From contig NZ_CP107811.1 of the NCBI RefSeq assembly GCF_036346105.1, positions 4,731,501-4,795,500 of the forward strand: a stretch of DNA of 64,000 nucleotides. Reading direction: 5' to 3'. The number at the start of each line of letters is the position of its first letter. The first letter of the stretch is position 1. The position numbers were made by a program, and so were the translations under genes. The stretch is from Streptomyces sp. NBC_00539 (GTDB taxonomy: Bacteria; Actinomycetota; Actinomycetes; Streptomycetales; Streptomycetaceae). The notes beneath the pieces are model-generated. The model was given only the letters and a program-made list of their open reading frames with translations, searched no databases and was not told where the DNA came from. Positions 1-10,231 of the stretch are shown here, in pieces.

Positions 1-909
1 CCCGGCGTGCAGTGCGTCCAGCCCCCGTACCTCCTGGAGGTAGAGGGTGTTCAGGAACAGGAACCCCGACAGCGCGGCGAAGGCGCTCACCGCGATCACC
101 GTCGCCCCGCTGAACGGCGCGCTGCGGAAGAACCGCGGGTCGATCAGCGGCTCCGCCCGCCGCGGCTCGTACACCAGCAGCCCCACCAGGGCCGCCACCG
201 CGAGCGCCGCGCAGCCCAGCACGGTCGGTGAACTCCAGCCGGCCGACGGGGCCTCGATGATCCCGTACGTCACCGACCCCAGCAGCGCCACGACCAGCAG
301 CTGCCCGACCGGGTCCGGGCGGCGCGGGTGCTCGGCCCGCGACTCGGGGATGTAGCGCAGGGTCAGGGCCAGGGCGGCCAGCCCGACGGGGAGGTTGACC
401 CAGAAGATGGACCGCCAGCCGACGGAGTCCACCAGCAGGCCGCCGATCAGCGGCCCGGCGGCCATCGAGATGCCGACGACCCCGCCCCAGACGCCGATGG
501 CCCGGGCGCGCTCCTTGGGATCCGTGAACGTGTTGGTGATGATCGACATGGCCACCGGGTTGAGCATCGAGCCGCCCACGGCCTGGATCATCCGGAACGC
601 GATCAGCCACTCCAGGCTCGGCGCCAGCGAACACAGCACGGAGCCCGCCGTGAAGACGACGAGGCCGGTGCTGAACACCTTCCGCCGCCCGATCCGGTCG
701 CCGGTGGACCCCGCCAGCATCAGCAGCGAGGCCAGGACCAGCGTGTAGGCGTCGATCGTCCACTGCATACCGGCCACCGAGGCGTTGAACTCCCGCCGCA
801 TGGAGGGGAGCGCGACGTTCAGAACGGTGGTGTCCAGGCTCACGATCAGCAGGCTCATGCAGCAGATCGCCAGCACGAGGCTGCGTCGCCTGGGGCTCAG
901 GGTTCGCAT
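1..909 (-). CDS. MFS multidrug exporter (DHA2/EmrB-QacA type), C-terminal part outside window
   Basis: The frame opens at an ATG at 909 and reads leftward off the window edge, leaving about 303 residues. The N-terminus has arginines followed by a first membrane helix with LDTTVLNVALP, the family motif of 14-helix drug:proton antiporters. The conserved loop GDRIGRRK follows helix 2. At least eight hydrophobic segments are visible. Family knowledge predicts proton-driven efflux of toxic or self-made compounds across the cytoplasmic membrane. There is no Shine-Dalgarno sequence, and a -10-like TACTAT lies 8 bases upstream on this strand, so the mRNA may be leaderless. The substrate cannot be told from sequence. 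Confidence 0.85.
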   Translation of the reverse strand, partial: MRTLSPRRRSLVLAICCMSLLIVSLDTTVLNVALPSMRREFNASVAGMQWTIDAYTLVLASLLMLAGSTGDRIGRRKVFSTGLVVFTAGSVLCSLAPSLEWLIAFRMIQAVGGSMLNPVAMSIITNTFTDPKERARAIGVWGGVVGISMAAGPLIGGLLVDSVGWRSIFWVNLPVGLAALALTLRYIPESRAEHPRRPDPVGQLLVVALLGSVTYGIIEAPSAGWSSPTVLGCAALAVAALVGLLVYEPRRAEPLIDPRFFRSAPFSGATVIAVSAFAALSGFLFLNTLYLQEVRGLDALHAG

Positions 910-916
910 GACTCAG

Positions 917-932
917 ATAGTACGCCTAACTA
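917..932 (-). promoter_or_regulatory. Candidate promoter/operator of the MFS gene
   Basis: This AT-rich patch stands out in a GC-rich surround. Read leftward it contains TACTAT (922 to 917), which fits a TANNNT -10 box. TAGT/ACTA arms (918-932) flank it, as expected for a TetR- or MarR-type operator. No good -35 box is visible. This is inference from composition and symmetry only. Confidence 0.35.
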
Positions 933-974
933 ACGAATTACAGGGGTGTGGCCCGGCTGGGCGACAATGGGGGG

Positions 975-2117
975 ATGACCACGCTCCCCCCGCCCCTCGC
1001 GATCGGCCCGCACACCGTGCAGCCCCCGGTGGTGCTCGCACCCATGGCCGGTATCACCAATGCCCCGTTCCGCACCCTGTGCCGCGAGTTCAGCGGCGGC
1101 AAGGGGCTGTTCGTCAGCGAGATGATCACGACGCGCGCCCTGGTCGAGCGCAACGAGAAGACCATGCAGCTGATCCACTTCGACGAGACCGAGAAGCCCC
1201 GCTCGATACAGCTGTACGGAGTCGACCCCACGACGGTCGGCAAGGCGGTCCGCATGATCGTCGAGGAGGACCGTGCCGACCACATCGACCTCAACTTCGG
1301 CTGCCCCGTCCCCAAGGTCACCCGCAAGGGCGGCGGCTCGGCCCTGCCCTACAAGAGGAACCTGCTGCGCGCGATCCTGCGCGAGGCCGTGGCCGGCGCC
1401 GGTGACCTGCCCGTCACCATGAAGATGCGCAAGGGCATCAACGACGAGCACCTCACCTACCTCGACGCCGGCCGGATCGCGGTCGAGGAGGGCGTCACGG
1501 CCATCGCCCTGCACGGGCGCACCACTGCCCAGCACTACGGCGGCACCGCCGACTGGGACGCCATCGCGCGGCTCAAGGAGCACGTGCCGGAGATCCCGGT
1601 GCTCGGCAACGGCGACATCTGGTGCGCCGAGGACGCGCTGCGCATGGTCCGCGAGACCGGCTGTGACGGAGTGGTCGTGGGCCGCGGCTGCCTGGGGCGG
1701 CCGTGGCTGTTCAACGACCTGGTCGCGGCCTTCGAGGGGCGCCCGGAGGACTTCCACAAGCCGACGCTGCGCGAGGTCGCGGCCACCATGCACCGGCACG
1801 CCCAGCTGCTGGGGGAGTGGATCGGCGACGAAGCGCGGGGGGTGATCGACTTCCGTAAGCACGTGGCTTGGTACCTCAAGGGCTTCTCCGTGGGATCGGA
1901 GATGCGCCAGAAGCTGGCGGTGACCTCTTCCCTCGCCGAACTGGACGCTCATCTGAGCGAGCTCGATCTGGACCAGCCCTGGCCCGACAGCGCCGACGGT
2001 CCGCGCGGCCGGACGTCCGGAAACAACCGGGTTGTCCTGCCGGAGGGCTGGTTGAAGGATCCGTACGACTGCGCAGGCGTCAGCGAGGACGCCGAGCTGG
2101 ACACCTCCGGAGGCTGA
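975..2117 (+). CDS. dusB: tRNA-dihydrouridine synthase
   Basis: The 380-residue flavoprotein reduces specific uridines in the tRNA D-loop to dihydrouridine using NADPH and FMN. The TIM-barrel start APMAGITNAPFR lies at residues 22-33. The catalytic cysteine is Cys110 in NFGCPVPK. FMN and tRNA-binding residues lie in HGRTTAQHY and in the GNGDIW and GVVVGRGCLGRPW strands. The ATG at 975 is preceded by a G-run that serves as ribosome site; an in-frame GTG at 948 would add nine residues with no better site. It stands alone and ends at a strong hairpin (2214-2240). DusB is the usual actinobacterial member; the exact target uridine is inferred. Confidence 0.92.
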   Translation: MTTLPPPLAIGPHTVQPPVVLAPMAGITNAPFRTLCREFSGGKGLFVSEMITTRALVERNEKTMQLIHFDETEKPRSIQLYGVDPTTVGKAVRMIVEEDRADHIDLNFGCPVPKVTRKGGGSALPYKRNLLRAILREAVAGAGDLPVTMKMRKGINDEHLTYLDAGRIAVEEGVTAIALHGRTTAQHYGGTADWDAIARLKEHVPEIPVLGNGDIWCAEDALRMVRETGCDGVVVGRGCLGRPWLFNDLVAAFEGRPEDFHKPTLREVAATMHRHAQLLGEWIGDEARGVIDFRKHVAWYLKGFSVGSEMRQKLAVTSSLAELDAHLSELDLDQPWPDSADGPRGRTSGNNRVVLPEGWLKDPYDCAGVSEDAELDTSGG

Positions 2118-2213
2118 CAGCAGCCGACAAATCGCCCTCGGTGTAGCGTGATATACGCCACGCATGGGAGAGGTTTCGCTCAGATGAGCAGTTAAGTCAC
2201 GGGTAAGACTTTC

Positions 2214-2240
2214 AAAGGGTGGCACTGGGTGCCACCCTTT
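2214..2240 (+). terminator. Hairpin terminator after dusB
   Basis: A perfect 11-bp stem (2214-2224 with 2230-2240) has a 5-nt loop, CTGGG. It lies about 97 bases after the dusB stop. No long T-run follows, as is normal in Streptomyces. A weaker AAGTC/GACTT pairing lies just upstream. Confidence 0.7.
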
Positions 2241-2243
2241 GTT

Positions 2244-2260
2244 CGTTCAACACTTGAACG
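2244..2260. promoter_or_regulatory. Palindrome in the ppdK upstream region (possible operator)
   Basis: CGTTCAA and TTGAACG form a perfect 7-bp inverted repeat around a CAC centre. It lies 233 bases before the ppdK start and only 3 bases after the dusB terminator hairpin. The spacing and symmetry suit a dimeric regulator. I do not recognise the regulator. The half-site order is opposite to that of the Gram-positive LexA box. Confidence 0.35.
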
Positions 2261-2493
2261 CAAATGTATCGATGATCGCTCATCCGAGCGCAAACAGGCC
2301 TCAAGGGCCACCTCACCGTTCGGGATGTGAACGCTCTTCGCCCGTCGGCATTACTTATCGGTTACTTTCGATTGGCTGGCACACGGGTGGTTACAGCCGC
2401 ATGACGCCTAAGTGGACATACCCAGACGCCTTCGATCTGGGTATGTTCCTGGCCGTCAGGGCAGCCACCCGAGTCCTCGAGGAGTCGAGACCC
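2261..2493 (+). other. Long leader region of ppdK, no gene
   Basis: No convincing coding frame is present. The in-frame extension upstream of the GTG at 2494 has poor codon bias and no ribosome site. The stretch is less GC-rich than its surroundings, with several A/T-rich segments (around 2260-2300 and 2350-2380). It ends with the 11-bp hairpin described separately. The most likely content is a promoter plus an untranslated leader. Confidence 0.5.
2416..2446 (+). promoter_or_regulatory. Perfect hairpin in the ppdK leader
   Basis: ACATACCCAGA (2416-2426) pairs perfectly with TCTGGGTATGT (2436-2446) across a 9-nt loop. The stem ends 47 bases before the ppdK GTG and 34 bases before its GGAG ribosome site. 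Its A/T-rich arms differ from the GC-rich terminators around. It could be an attenuator, an mRNA-stabilising element or a protein-binding operator. Confidence 0.5.
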
Positions 2494-5202
<2,709 letters not shown>

Positions 5203-5270
5203 GCCCCCCCGTGCCGGGTTCCGGCGCGGCTCAGCCGGGCACGAACCCGGCCGGGCGGCACCGGTTCCTG

Positions 5271-5320
5271 AGGCTGCGCCTGCTTCCGGTTTCCCTGACC
5301 CCCGGAAGCGGGCGCAGCCT
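5271..5320 (+). terminator. Strong hairpin terminator of ppdK
   Basis: Arms of 19 bases (5271-5289 and 5302-5320) pair throughout, with one G-U wobble, around a 12-nt loop. It lies about 70 bases past the ppdK stop. Confidence 0.8.
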
Positions 5321-5366
5321 GCTTTGCGTTCAAGGACCGTATTCAACCAAGTCGCCTTTACGGCAC

Positions 5367-5402
5367 CAGGCGGTGGACGGATCCCCACCCGTCCACCGCC
5401 TG
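5367..5402. terminator. Second hairpin downstream of ppdK
   Basis: A perfect 14-bp stem (5367-5380 with 5389-5402) closes an 8-nt loop. It could be a back-up terminator. The remaining part of the 443-base gap (5403-5645) holds no gene that I can support, only the promoter region of the next regulator. Confidence 0.6.
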
Positions 5403-5574
5403 CCGCCTATCGCCGGGCACGTCGGCGCTTCCCTGTGCGACCGACCGCCAGGCCCCGCAAAGCCCCCCACGGCCTTCACGGAGCGTTTCGGTCGCACTGG
5501 AGTGTGCCCGGCGGAGTACAGGATTTCGGTTGTCACGCTCCTGCCGAAAGGGGTTTCAACTGTGGCTGAAAGGG

Positions 5575-5587
5575 CGTGGTGACCACG
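5575..5587. promoter_or_regulatory. Palindrome CGTGGTGACCACG upstream of the regulator gene
   Basis: Six-base arms CGTGGT/ACCACG flank a central G, ending 58 bases before the GTG at 5646. The position suits an operator, possibly for autoregulation by the ArsR-like protein. This is inference from symmetry and position. Confidence 0.35.
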
Positions 5588-5645
5588 TGTGACGGCGTGC
5601 ATACTCATGGGGCGGGGGGATTGCGGTTGCACAGGTGGGGGTTCG

Positions 5646-6698
5646 GTGCTTCGTATCCATTTCACGGGAGTGGACCTCGCACGCGTACGGATGGCGGGAC
5701 GTCCCGATGCGTTGTGGGAAACGATTCTCAGCTTTCACCGCTTAAGGGACCGGCGTGACGCCCGGTTGTTCGGTGAATGGCGTACGGAAACCCGGAGCAG
5801 GTTGAATAGTGAAACAAGACTCCTCGGTGCGCTGATACCGGGGCGCGGCTATTTCCCCGATTTCCTGACCCCCGTGGAGGGGCAGTACGGGTGGGACCTC
5901 GGCCTCGACGCGCTGCGTGGCATACGCCCCGAGCGAATACGCCGAGAGCTGTCGCTGATGGGCGCGGGAGCGCGCGTCGGCGCGGCCTTCGGCATGCCGC
6001 CGGGCGCGGGTGGCGCGGGCGACACCCTCGTCCCGCGCCGGCTGCGGGAGTTCATGGACGACGCGCCGGGGCACATGCCGAGGCTGCTGGGCGAGCTGCG
6101 CGCGTACCACCGGGTGGCCGTGGAGCCCTACTGGACCCACATCCAGGCCCAGATCGAGGCCGAGCGGGCAGCCAGGGGCCGCGCACTGCTGGACGGCGGC
6201 GCGGACGAGCTGCTCGCGTCGCTGCCGCCGATGCTGCGCTGGCGGGCGCCGGTCCTGGAGTGCGACTACCCGGTGGACCGGGACGTCCGGTTGCGGGGGC
6301 GCGGGCTGCTGCTCCAGCCGTCCTTCTTCTGCCGCCGCACGGCCGTCACCCTGCACGACCCGGAGCTGCCGCCGGTCCTGGTGTACCCGGCGGCGGCGCA
6401 GCTCGCCTCGGCCCCCGCCCAGGGGGAGGCCGCCCGGCCCGCGGAGGAGCAGCGCCAGCGGACCTTGGGCAAGCTGGTCGGGCACACCCGCTCGGTGGTG
6501 CTGCGGGCCATCGGCGACGGAGCCACCACCAGCGAACTGGCCCGCCGGGCGGGGGTGTCGCTGGCCTCCGCGAGCCAGCACGCCTGTGTGATGCGGGAAG
6601 CGGGCCTGGTCACGACGCTGCGCCGGGGCAACGCCGTGCTGCACACCGTGACCCCGCTGGGGGCGGCACTGCTCAAGGGCGGCGCGGTGGCGTCCTGA
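5646..6698 (+). CDS. ArsR-like winged-helix transcriptional regulator (DUF5937-type), with TTA codon
   Basis: The 350-residue protein begins LRIHFTGVDLARVRM, the pattern of DUF5937 regulators, and ends in a winged helix-turn-helix at about residues 285-345 (TSELARRAGVSLASASQHACVMREAGLV). This suggests a DNA-binding regulator with a large N-terminal sensor domain of unknown ligand. The GTG at 5646 follows a G-rich ribosome site; an upstream ATG frame at 5589 looks non-coding. Codon 33 is TTA (5742-5744), which in Streptomyces needs the rare bldA tRNA. The first 70 codons also use many A/T-ending codons (ATA, AGA, AAT, ACA), unlike the GC-biased remainder. It probably controls itself or the VOC gene downstream, but this is unproven. 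Confidence 0.75.
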   Translation: MLRIHFTGVDLARVRMAGRPDALWETILSFHRLRDRRDARLFGEWRTETRSRLNSETRLLGALIPGRGYFPDFLTPVEGQYGWDLGLDALRGIRPERIRRELSLMGAGARVGAAFGMPPGAGGAGDTLVPRRLREFMDDAPGHMPRLLGELRAYHRVAVEPYWTHIQAQIEAERAARGRALLDGGADELLASLPPMLRWRAPVLECDYPVDRDVRLRGRGLLLQPSFFCRRTAVTLHDPELPPVLVYPAAAQLASAPAQGEAARPAEEQRQRTLGKLVGHTRSVVLRAIGDGATTSELARRAGVSLASASQHACVMREAGLVTTLRRGNAVLHTVTPLGAALLKGGAVAS

Positions 6699-6794
6699 CG
6701 GCGGTGGCCGGGCTTCCCGTAGGAGAGGCGACGGCGGTGCCGGGTGCCCCGTAGGAGAGGCGACGGCGGTGGCCGGGTGCCCCGTAAGAGAGGC
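6697..6794 (+). repeat. Three tandem copies of a 32-33 bp unit
   Basis: Copies at 6697-6729, 6730-6761 and 6762-6794 share GACGGCGGTG, CCGGG and CCGTAGGAGAGGC with few differences. A partial fourth begins at 6795. The array starts in the stop codon region of the upstream regulator gene and fills half of the gap before the VOC gene. Confidence 0.85.
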
Positions 6795-6909
6795 GACGGA
6801 GGCGCAGGGGCGGGCCCGCGGAAAAAAAACCCTCCCCGCGCCGATGAGTTTCCCGGGGCCGCCCGGTCTACCCCTTCGAACGCACCCACGCGAGAGAAGA
6901 GGGACCGAG

Positions 6910-7320
6910 ATGTCCGCCACCATGATCTTCGTCAACCTGCCGGTCAAGGACCTGGAGGCGAGCAAGGCCTTCTGGGGCGGGCTCGGTTACTCCTTCAACG
7001 CCCAGTTCAGCGACGAGAACGGCGCCTCCCTGGTCATCAGCGACACCATCTACGCGATGCTGCTGACCGAGGCCCGCTTCAAGGACTTCACCCACAAGGC
7101 CATCGCGGACACCTCCACCACCACCGAGGCCCTGCTGTGCCTGAGCGCCGAGAGCCGCGAGGCGGTGGACGCGCTGGTCGACGCGGCCGTCGGCGCGGGC
7201 GGCACCGAGCCCCGCCCCGCGCAGGACCACGGCTTCATGTACGGGCGGGCCTTCGAGGACCTCGACGGCCACACCTGGGAGATCATGTGGATGGACCCGG
7301 CGGCGATCCAGGCACAGTGA
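6910..7320 (+). CDS. VOC-family (glyoxalase/bleomycin resistance fold) protein
   Basis: The 136-residue protein has the paired beta-alpha-beta-beta-beta modules of the vicinal oxygen chelate fold. It starts MIFVNLPVKDLEASKAFWGGLGY and ends GRAFEDLDGHTWEIMWMDP. A Glu/His-type metal site is only partly evident (DGHTWEIMW), and the family includes lactoylglutathione lyases, dioxygenases and antibiotic-binding proteins. GAGAGAAGAGGG upstream of the ATG serves as ribosome site. It resembles the small extradiol/lactoylglutathione-lyase-like proteins common in Streptomyces. The substrate is unknown. Confidence 0.85.
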   Translation: MSATMIFVNLPVKDLEASKAFWGGLGYSFNAQFSDENGASLVISDTIYAMLLTEARFKDFTHKAIADTSTTTEALLCLSAESREAVDALVDAAVGAGGTEPRPAQDHGFMYGRAFEDLDGHTWEIMWMDPAAIQAQ

Positions 7321-7332
7321 TCCCCCGGCGGC

Positions 7333-7671
7333 CTATACGGGCGCGGGCACGGCGGTCCGCACCGGGTAGGTCCGGACCGCCACCGCCTCGTCGTCCAGGC
7401 AGCGCCCCGATTCCAGGTCGAACCGCTGCTTGAGCAGCGGCGAGGCCACGAACGGGCGCCCCGTCACCGCGCCCACCAGTCCCCGGGCGAGTACCTGCGC
7501 GCCGGTGAAGGGGTCCCGGTTGCCGATGGCGTACGGGCGTCCCCCGCGGTCCACGAACACCGCGGCTTGGCTCCCGTCGGGCAGCAGGGCCGCGACCCCG
7601 CGCCCGGGGGTCAGTTCCGAAAGCTCGCACACCGTCAGCCAGCCGCCGTTCACTTCCAGCTCGATGGTCAC
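7333..7671 (-). CDS. nirD: Nitrite reductase small subunit
   Basis: This 112-residue Rieske-like subunit partners NirB in assimilatory NAD(P)H nitrite reductase (nitrite to ammonium). Typical NirD features are the ISP-like beta fold without cluster ligands and the segments AVFVDRGGRPYAIGNRDPF and SPLLKQRFDLESGRCLDD. It begins at a GTG at 7671 that overlaps the nirB stop (GTGA), so translation is coupled. It is the last gene of the leftward nir operon. NirD has no cofactor of its own in known family members and is thought to support the catalytic subunit. Confidence 0.93.
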   Translation of the reverse strand: MTIELEVNGGWLTVCELSELTPGRGVAALLPDGSQAAVFVDRGGRPYAIGNRDPFTGAQVLARGLVGAVTGRPFVASPLLKQRFDLESGRCLDDEAVAVRTYPVRTAVPAPV

Positions 7672-10229
7672 CGGTTGCCTCCCACGGGCTCAAGGGTCAG
7701 TACGGTCAGGTCGGGCTTGACCTGGTCGCGTTCCGGCACGAACCGCACGCTGGGGTCCGGGGCGCCGGGCGCGTTGACGAAGGACACGAACCGGCGCAGC
7801 CGCTCGGGGTCCTGGAGGGTTTCGGCCCACTCGTCGCGGTAGTGGGCGACGTGGTCGGCCATCAGCGACTCCAGCTCCGCGCACAGGCCGAGCGAGTCGT
7901 GCACGATCACGTCCCGCAGGTGGTCCAGCCCGCCCTCCAGCCGCTCCAGCCAGGTCGAGGTCCGCTCCAGCCGGTCGGCGGTGCGGATGTAGAACATGAG
8001 GAACCGGTCGATGAGACGGACCAGTTCGGCGTCCGACAGGTCCTGGGCGAGCAGGTCGGCGTGGCGCGGGCTGGCCCCGCCGTTGCCGCCGACGTACAGG
8101 TTCCAGCCGTTCGCCGTGGCGATGACGCCGAAGTCCTTGCTCTGCGCCTCCGCGCATTCGCGGGTGCAGCCGGACACCGCCGACTTCAGCTTGTGCGGGG
8201 CGCGCAGGCCCCGGTAGCGCAGCTCCAGGTCGATGGCCATGCGCACGCTGTCCTGCACGCCGTAGCGGCACCACGTCTGGCCCACGCAGGACTTCACCGT
8301 GCGCAGCGCCTTCCCGTAGGCGTGCCCGGACTCGAACCCGGCGTCCACCAGCCGTGCCCAGATGCGCGGGAGCTGGTCGACCGCGGCCCCGAAGAGGTCG
8401 ATCCGCTGCCCCCCGGTGATCTTCGTGTAGAGGCCGAAGTCGCGGGCCACCTCGCCGATCACGATGAGCTTGTCGGGGGTGATCTCGCCGCCCGGGATCC
8501 GGGGGACGACCGAGTACGAGCCGTTGCGCTGCATGTTCGCCAGGAAGTGGTCGTTGGTGTCCTGGAGGGCGGCCTGCTCCCCGTCCAGGACGTATCCGCT
8601 CGCGCCCAGCGTCGCGGCGAGCGAGGCGATGATCGAGGCGACCGCGGGCTTGCAGACCTCGCAGCCCTCGCCGCCGCGGGCCTCGTCGCGCCCGTGGCCG
8701 TCGAGGATCTCCCGGTACGAGGTCAGGCGGCGGGTGTGGACGATCTCGTACAGCTCGGCGCGGGTGTACGGGAAGCAGCCGCACAGCCCCTTGTCGGCGG
8801 CGGCGGGCAGCAACTGCCCGATCACCTTGAGGCAGCCGCCGCAGCCGGTGCCGGCCTTGGTGCACTTCTTGACCTCGGGGAGGGAGGTGAAGGCGGTGAT
8901 CTCCTTCTTGGTGACGTTGTGGCAGGAGCAGATCACCGCCGTGTCGGGCAGCGCGGACGGGCCGAGCTGTGCGGCCGGCCCGATGCCCGCGGGCAGCACC
9001 AGCTGCTCGGGCAGGACCGGCGGAACGCTGCCGGTGAGCGGCCGCAGCAGCCCGTAGGCATCGGCGTCACCGACGAGGACACCGCCGAGCAGTACGCCGT
9101 CGGGGGAGACGACCAGCTTCTTGTAGACGCCGGAACGGGAGTCGGAGTAGACGACGTCGAGGCAGTCGGGGGTGGCTCCGTGGGCATCGCCGAAGGACGC
9201 CACGTCCACGCCGAGCAGCTTGAGCTTGGTGGACAGGTCGGCTCCGGTGAACTCCCGCTCGCGGCCCAGCAGGTCGTCGGCGGCCGTCTCGGCCATCTCG
9301 TAGCCGGGGGCGACCAGGCCGTAGACCCGGCCGTCGACGGCCATCGCGCATTCGCCGATGGCGTACACGCGGGGGTCGGAGGTGCGGCAGCGGGCGTCGA
9401 CGGCGATCCCGCCCCGTTCGCCGACGGTGAGGCCGGCGTCGCGGGCGAGCTGGTCGCGGGGGCGGACACCGGCGGAGAAGACGACCAGGTCGGCGGGGAC
9501 GGTCGAGCCGTCGGAAAGGCGCATCCCGCTCACCGAGCCGTCCTCGCCGGTGAGGACCTCCTGGGTGCCGACGCCGGTGTGGACGCTCAGGCCCATGGCC
9601 TCGATGGTCCGCAGCAGCGCGGCGCCGCCCCCGTCGTCGACCTGGACGGGCATCAGCCGGGGGGCGAACTCCACGACCCGGGTGGCCAGCCCCAGCCCTT
9701 GCAGGGCGCCCGCGGCCTCCAGCCCGAGGAGTCCGCCGCCCACGACGGCCCCGCTGCTGCGGCCCTTCCCGTACGCCTCGATCGCGAGGAGGTCCTCGAT
9801 GGTGCGGTACACGAAGCAGCCGGGGGCCTCCTTGCCGGGCACGGGCGGCACGAAGGGGTAGCTGCCGGTCGCCAGCACGAGGACGTCGTACGGGAACACC
9901 CGCCCGGAGCGGGAGGTGACGGTGCGGGCGCCGCGGTCGATGGTCTCCGCGGGGTCGCCCAGGTGCAGGTCGATCCCGTGCCGGGCCATGAACCCGTCCG
10001 GGGTCAGCGACAGGTCCTCGGGGGTGCTGCCGGAGAAGTAGGAGGTCAGGTGGACCCGGTCGTAGGCGGGCCGGGGCTCCTCGCACAGGACGGTGACGCG
10101 GTGCGTGGAGGTGATCCCGCGCTCGGCGAGGGCCTCCAGGTAGCGCTGGCCGACCATGCCGTGGCCGACGAGCACGAGGGCGGGGCCGGCCGCGGGGGCG
10201 GGTCCGGGGGTGGGCGGGACTGCGGCCAT
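7668..10229 (-). CDS. nirB: Nitrite reductase [NAD(P)H] large subunit
   Basis: The 853-residue cytoplasmic catalytic subunit carries out the six-electron reduction of nitrite to ammonium. Domains in order are the FAD/NAD(P)H pyridine-nucleotide oxidoreductase part (GHGMVGQRYLEAL near the start, then VVGGGLLGLEAAGAL), the BFD-like [2Fe-2S] domain (CSCHNVTKKE and CTKAGTGCGGC) and the sirohaem/[4Fe-4S] domain with SCVGQTWCRYG and SGCTRECAEA. The ATG at 10229 is preceded by GGAGGCTCC, which decides it over a longer upstream frame. The stop of the preceding FAD oxidoreductase lies 2 bases away, so the three genes form one operon. It needs sirohaem, for which a chelatase gene lies at 19307-20020. 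Confidence 0.96.
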   Translation of the reverse strand: MAAVPPTPGPAPAAGPALVLVGHGMVGQRYLEALAERGITSTHRVTVLCEEPRPAYDRVHLTSYFSGSTPEDLSLTPDGFMARHGIDLHLGDPAETIDRGARTVTSRSGRVFPYDVLVLATGSYPFVPPVPGKEAPGCFVYRTIEDLLAIEAYGKGRSSGAVVGGGLLGLEAAGALQGLGLATRVVEFAPRLMPVQVDDGGGAALLRTIEAMGLSVHTGVGTQEVLTGEDGSVSGMRLSDGSTVPADLVVFSAGVRPRDQLARDAGLTVGERGGIAVDARCRTSDPRVYAIGECAMAVDGRVYGLVAPGYEMAETAADDLLGREREFTGADLSTKLKLLGVDVASFGDAHGATPDCLDVVYSDSRSGVYKKLVVSPDGVLLGGVLVGDADAYGLLRPLTGSVPPVLPEQLVLPAGIGPAAQLGPSALPDTAVICSCHNVTKKEITAFTSLPEVKKCTKAGTGCGGCLKVIGQLLPAAADKGLCGCFPYTRAELYEIVHTRRLTSYREILDGHGRDEARGGEGCEVCKPAVASIIASLAATLGASGYVLDGEQAALQDTNDHFLANMQRNGSYSVVPRIPGGEITPDKLIVIGEVARDFGLYTKITGGQRIDLFGAAVDQLPRIWARLVDAGFESGHAYGKALRTVKSCVGQTWCRYGVQDSVRMAIDLELRYRGLRAPHKLKSAVSGCTRECAEAQSKDFGVIATANGWNLYVGGNGGASPRHADLLAQDLSDAELVRLIDRFLMFYIRTADRLERTSTWLERLEGGLDHLRDVIVHDSLGLCAELESLMADHVAHYRDEWAETLQDPERLRRFVSFVNAPGAPDPSVRFVPERDQVKPDLTVLTLEPVGGNR

Positions 10230-10231
10230 GA

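Noticed and set aside
2244-2260. LexA (SOS) box
   Set aside because: The Gram-positive SOS box is GAAC-N4-GTTC; here the half-sites are in the opposite order with a 3-nt centre.
2118-2493. Named riboswitch in the ppdK leader
   Set aside because: Hairpins exist, but I could not match any known riboswitch core, so only a structured leader is reported.
6697-6794. CRISPR array
   Set aside because: Units are contiguous tandem copies without spacers and no cas genes exist.
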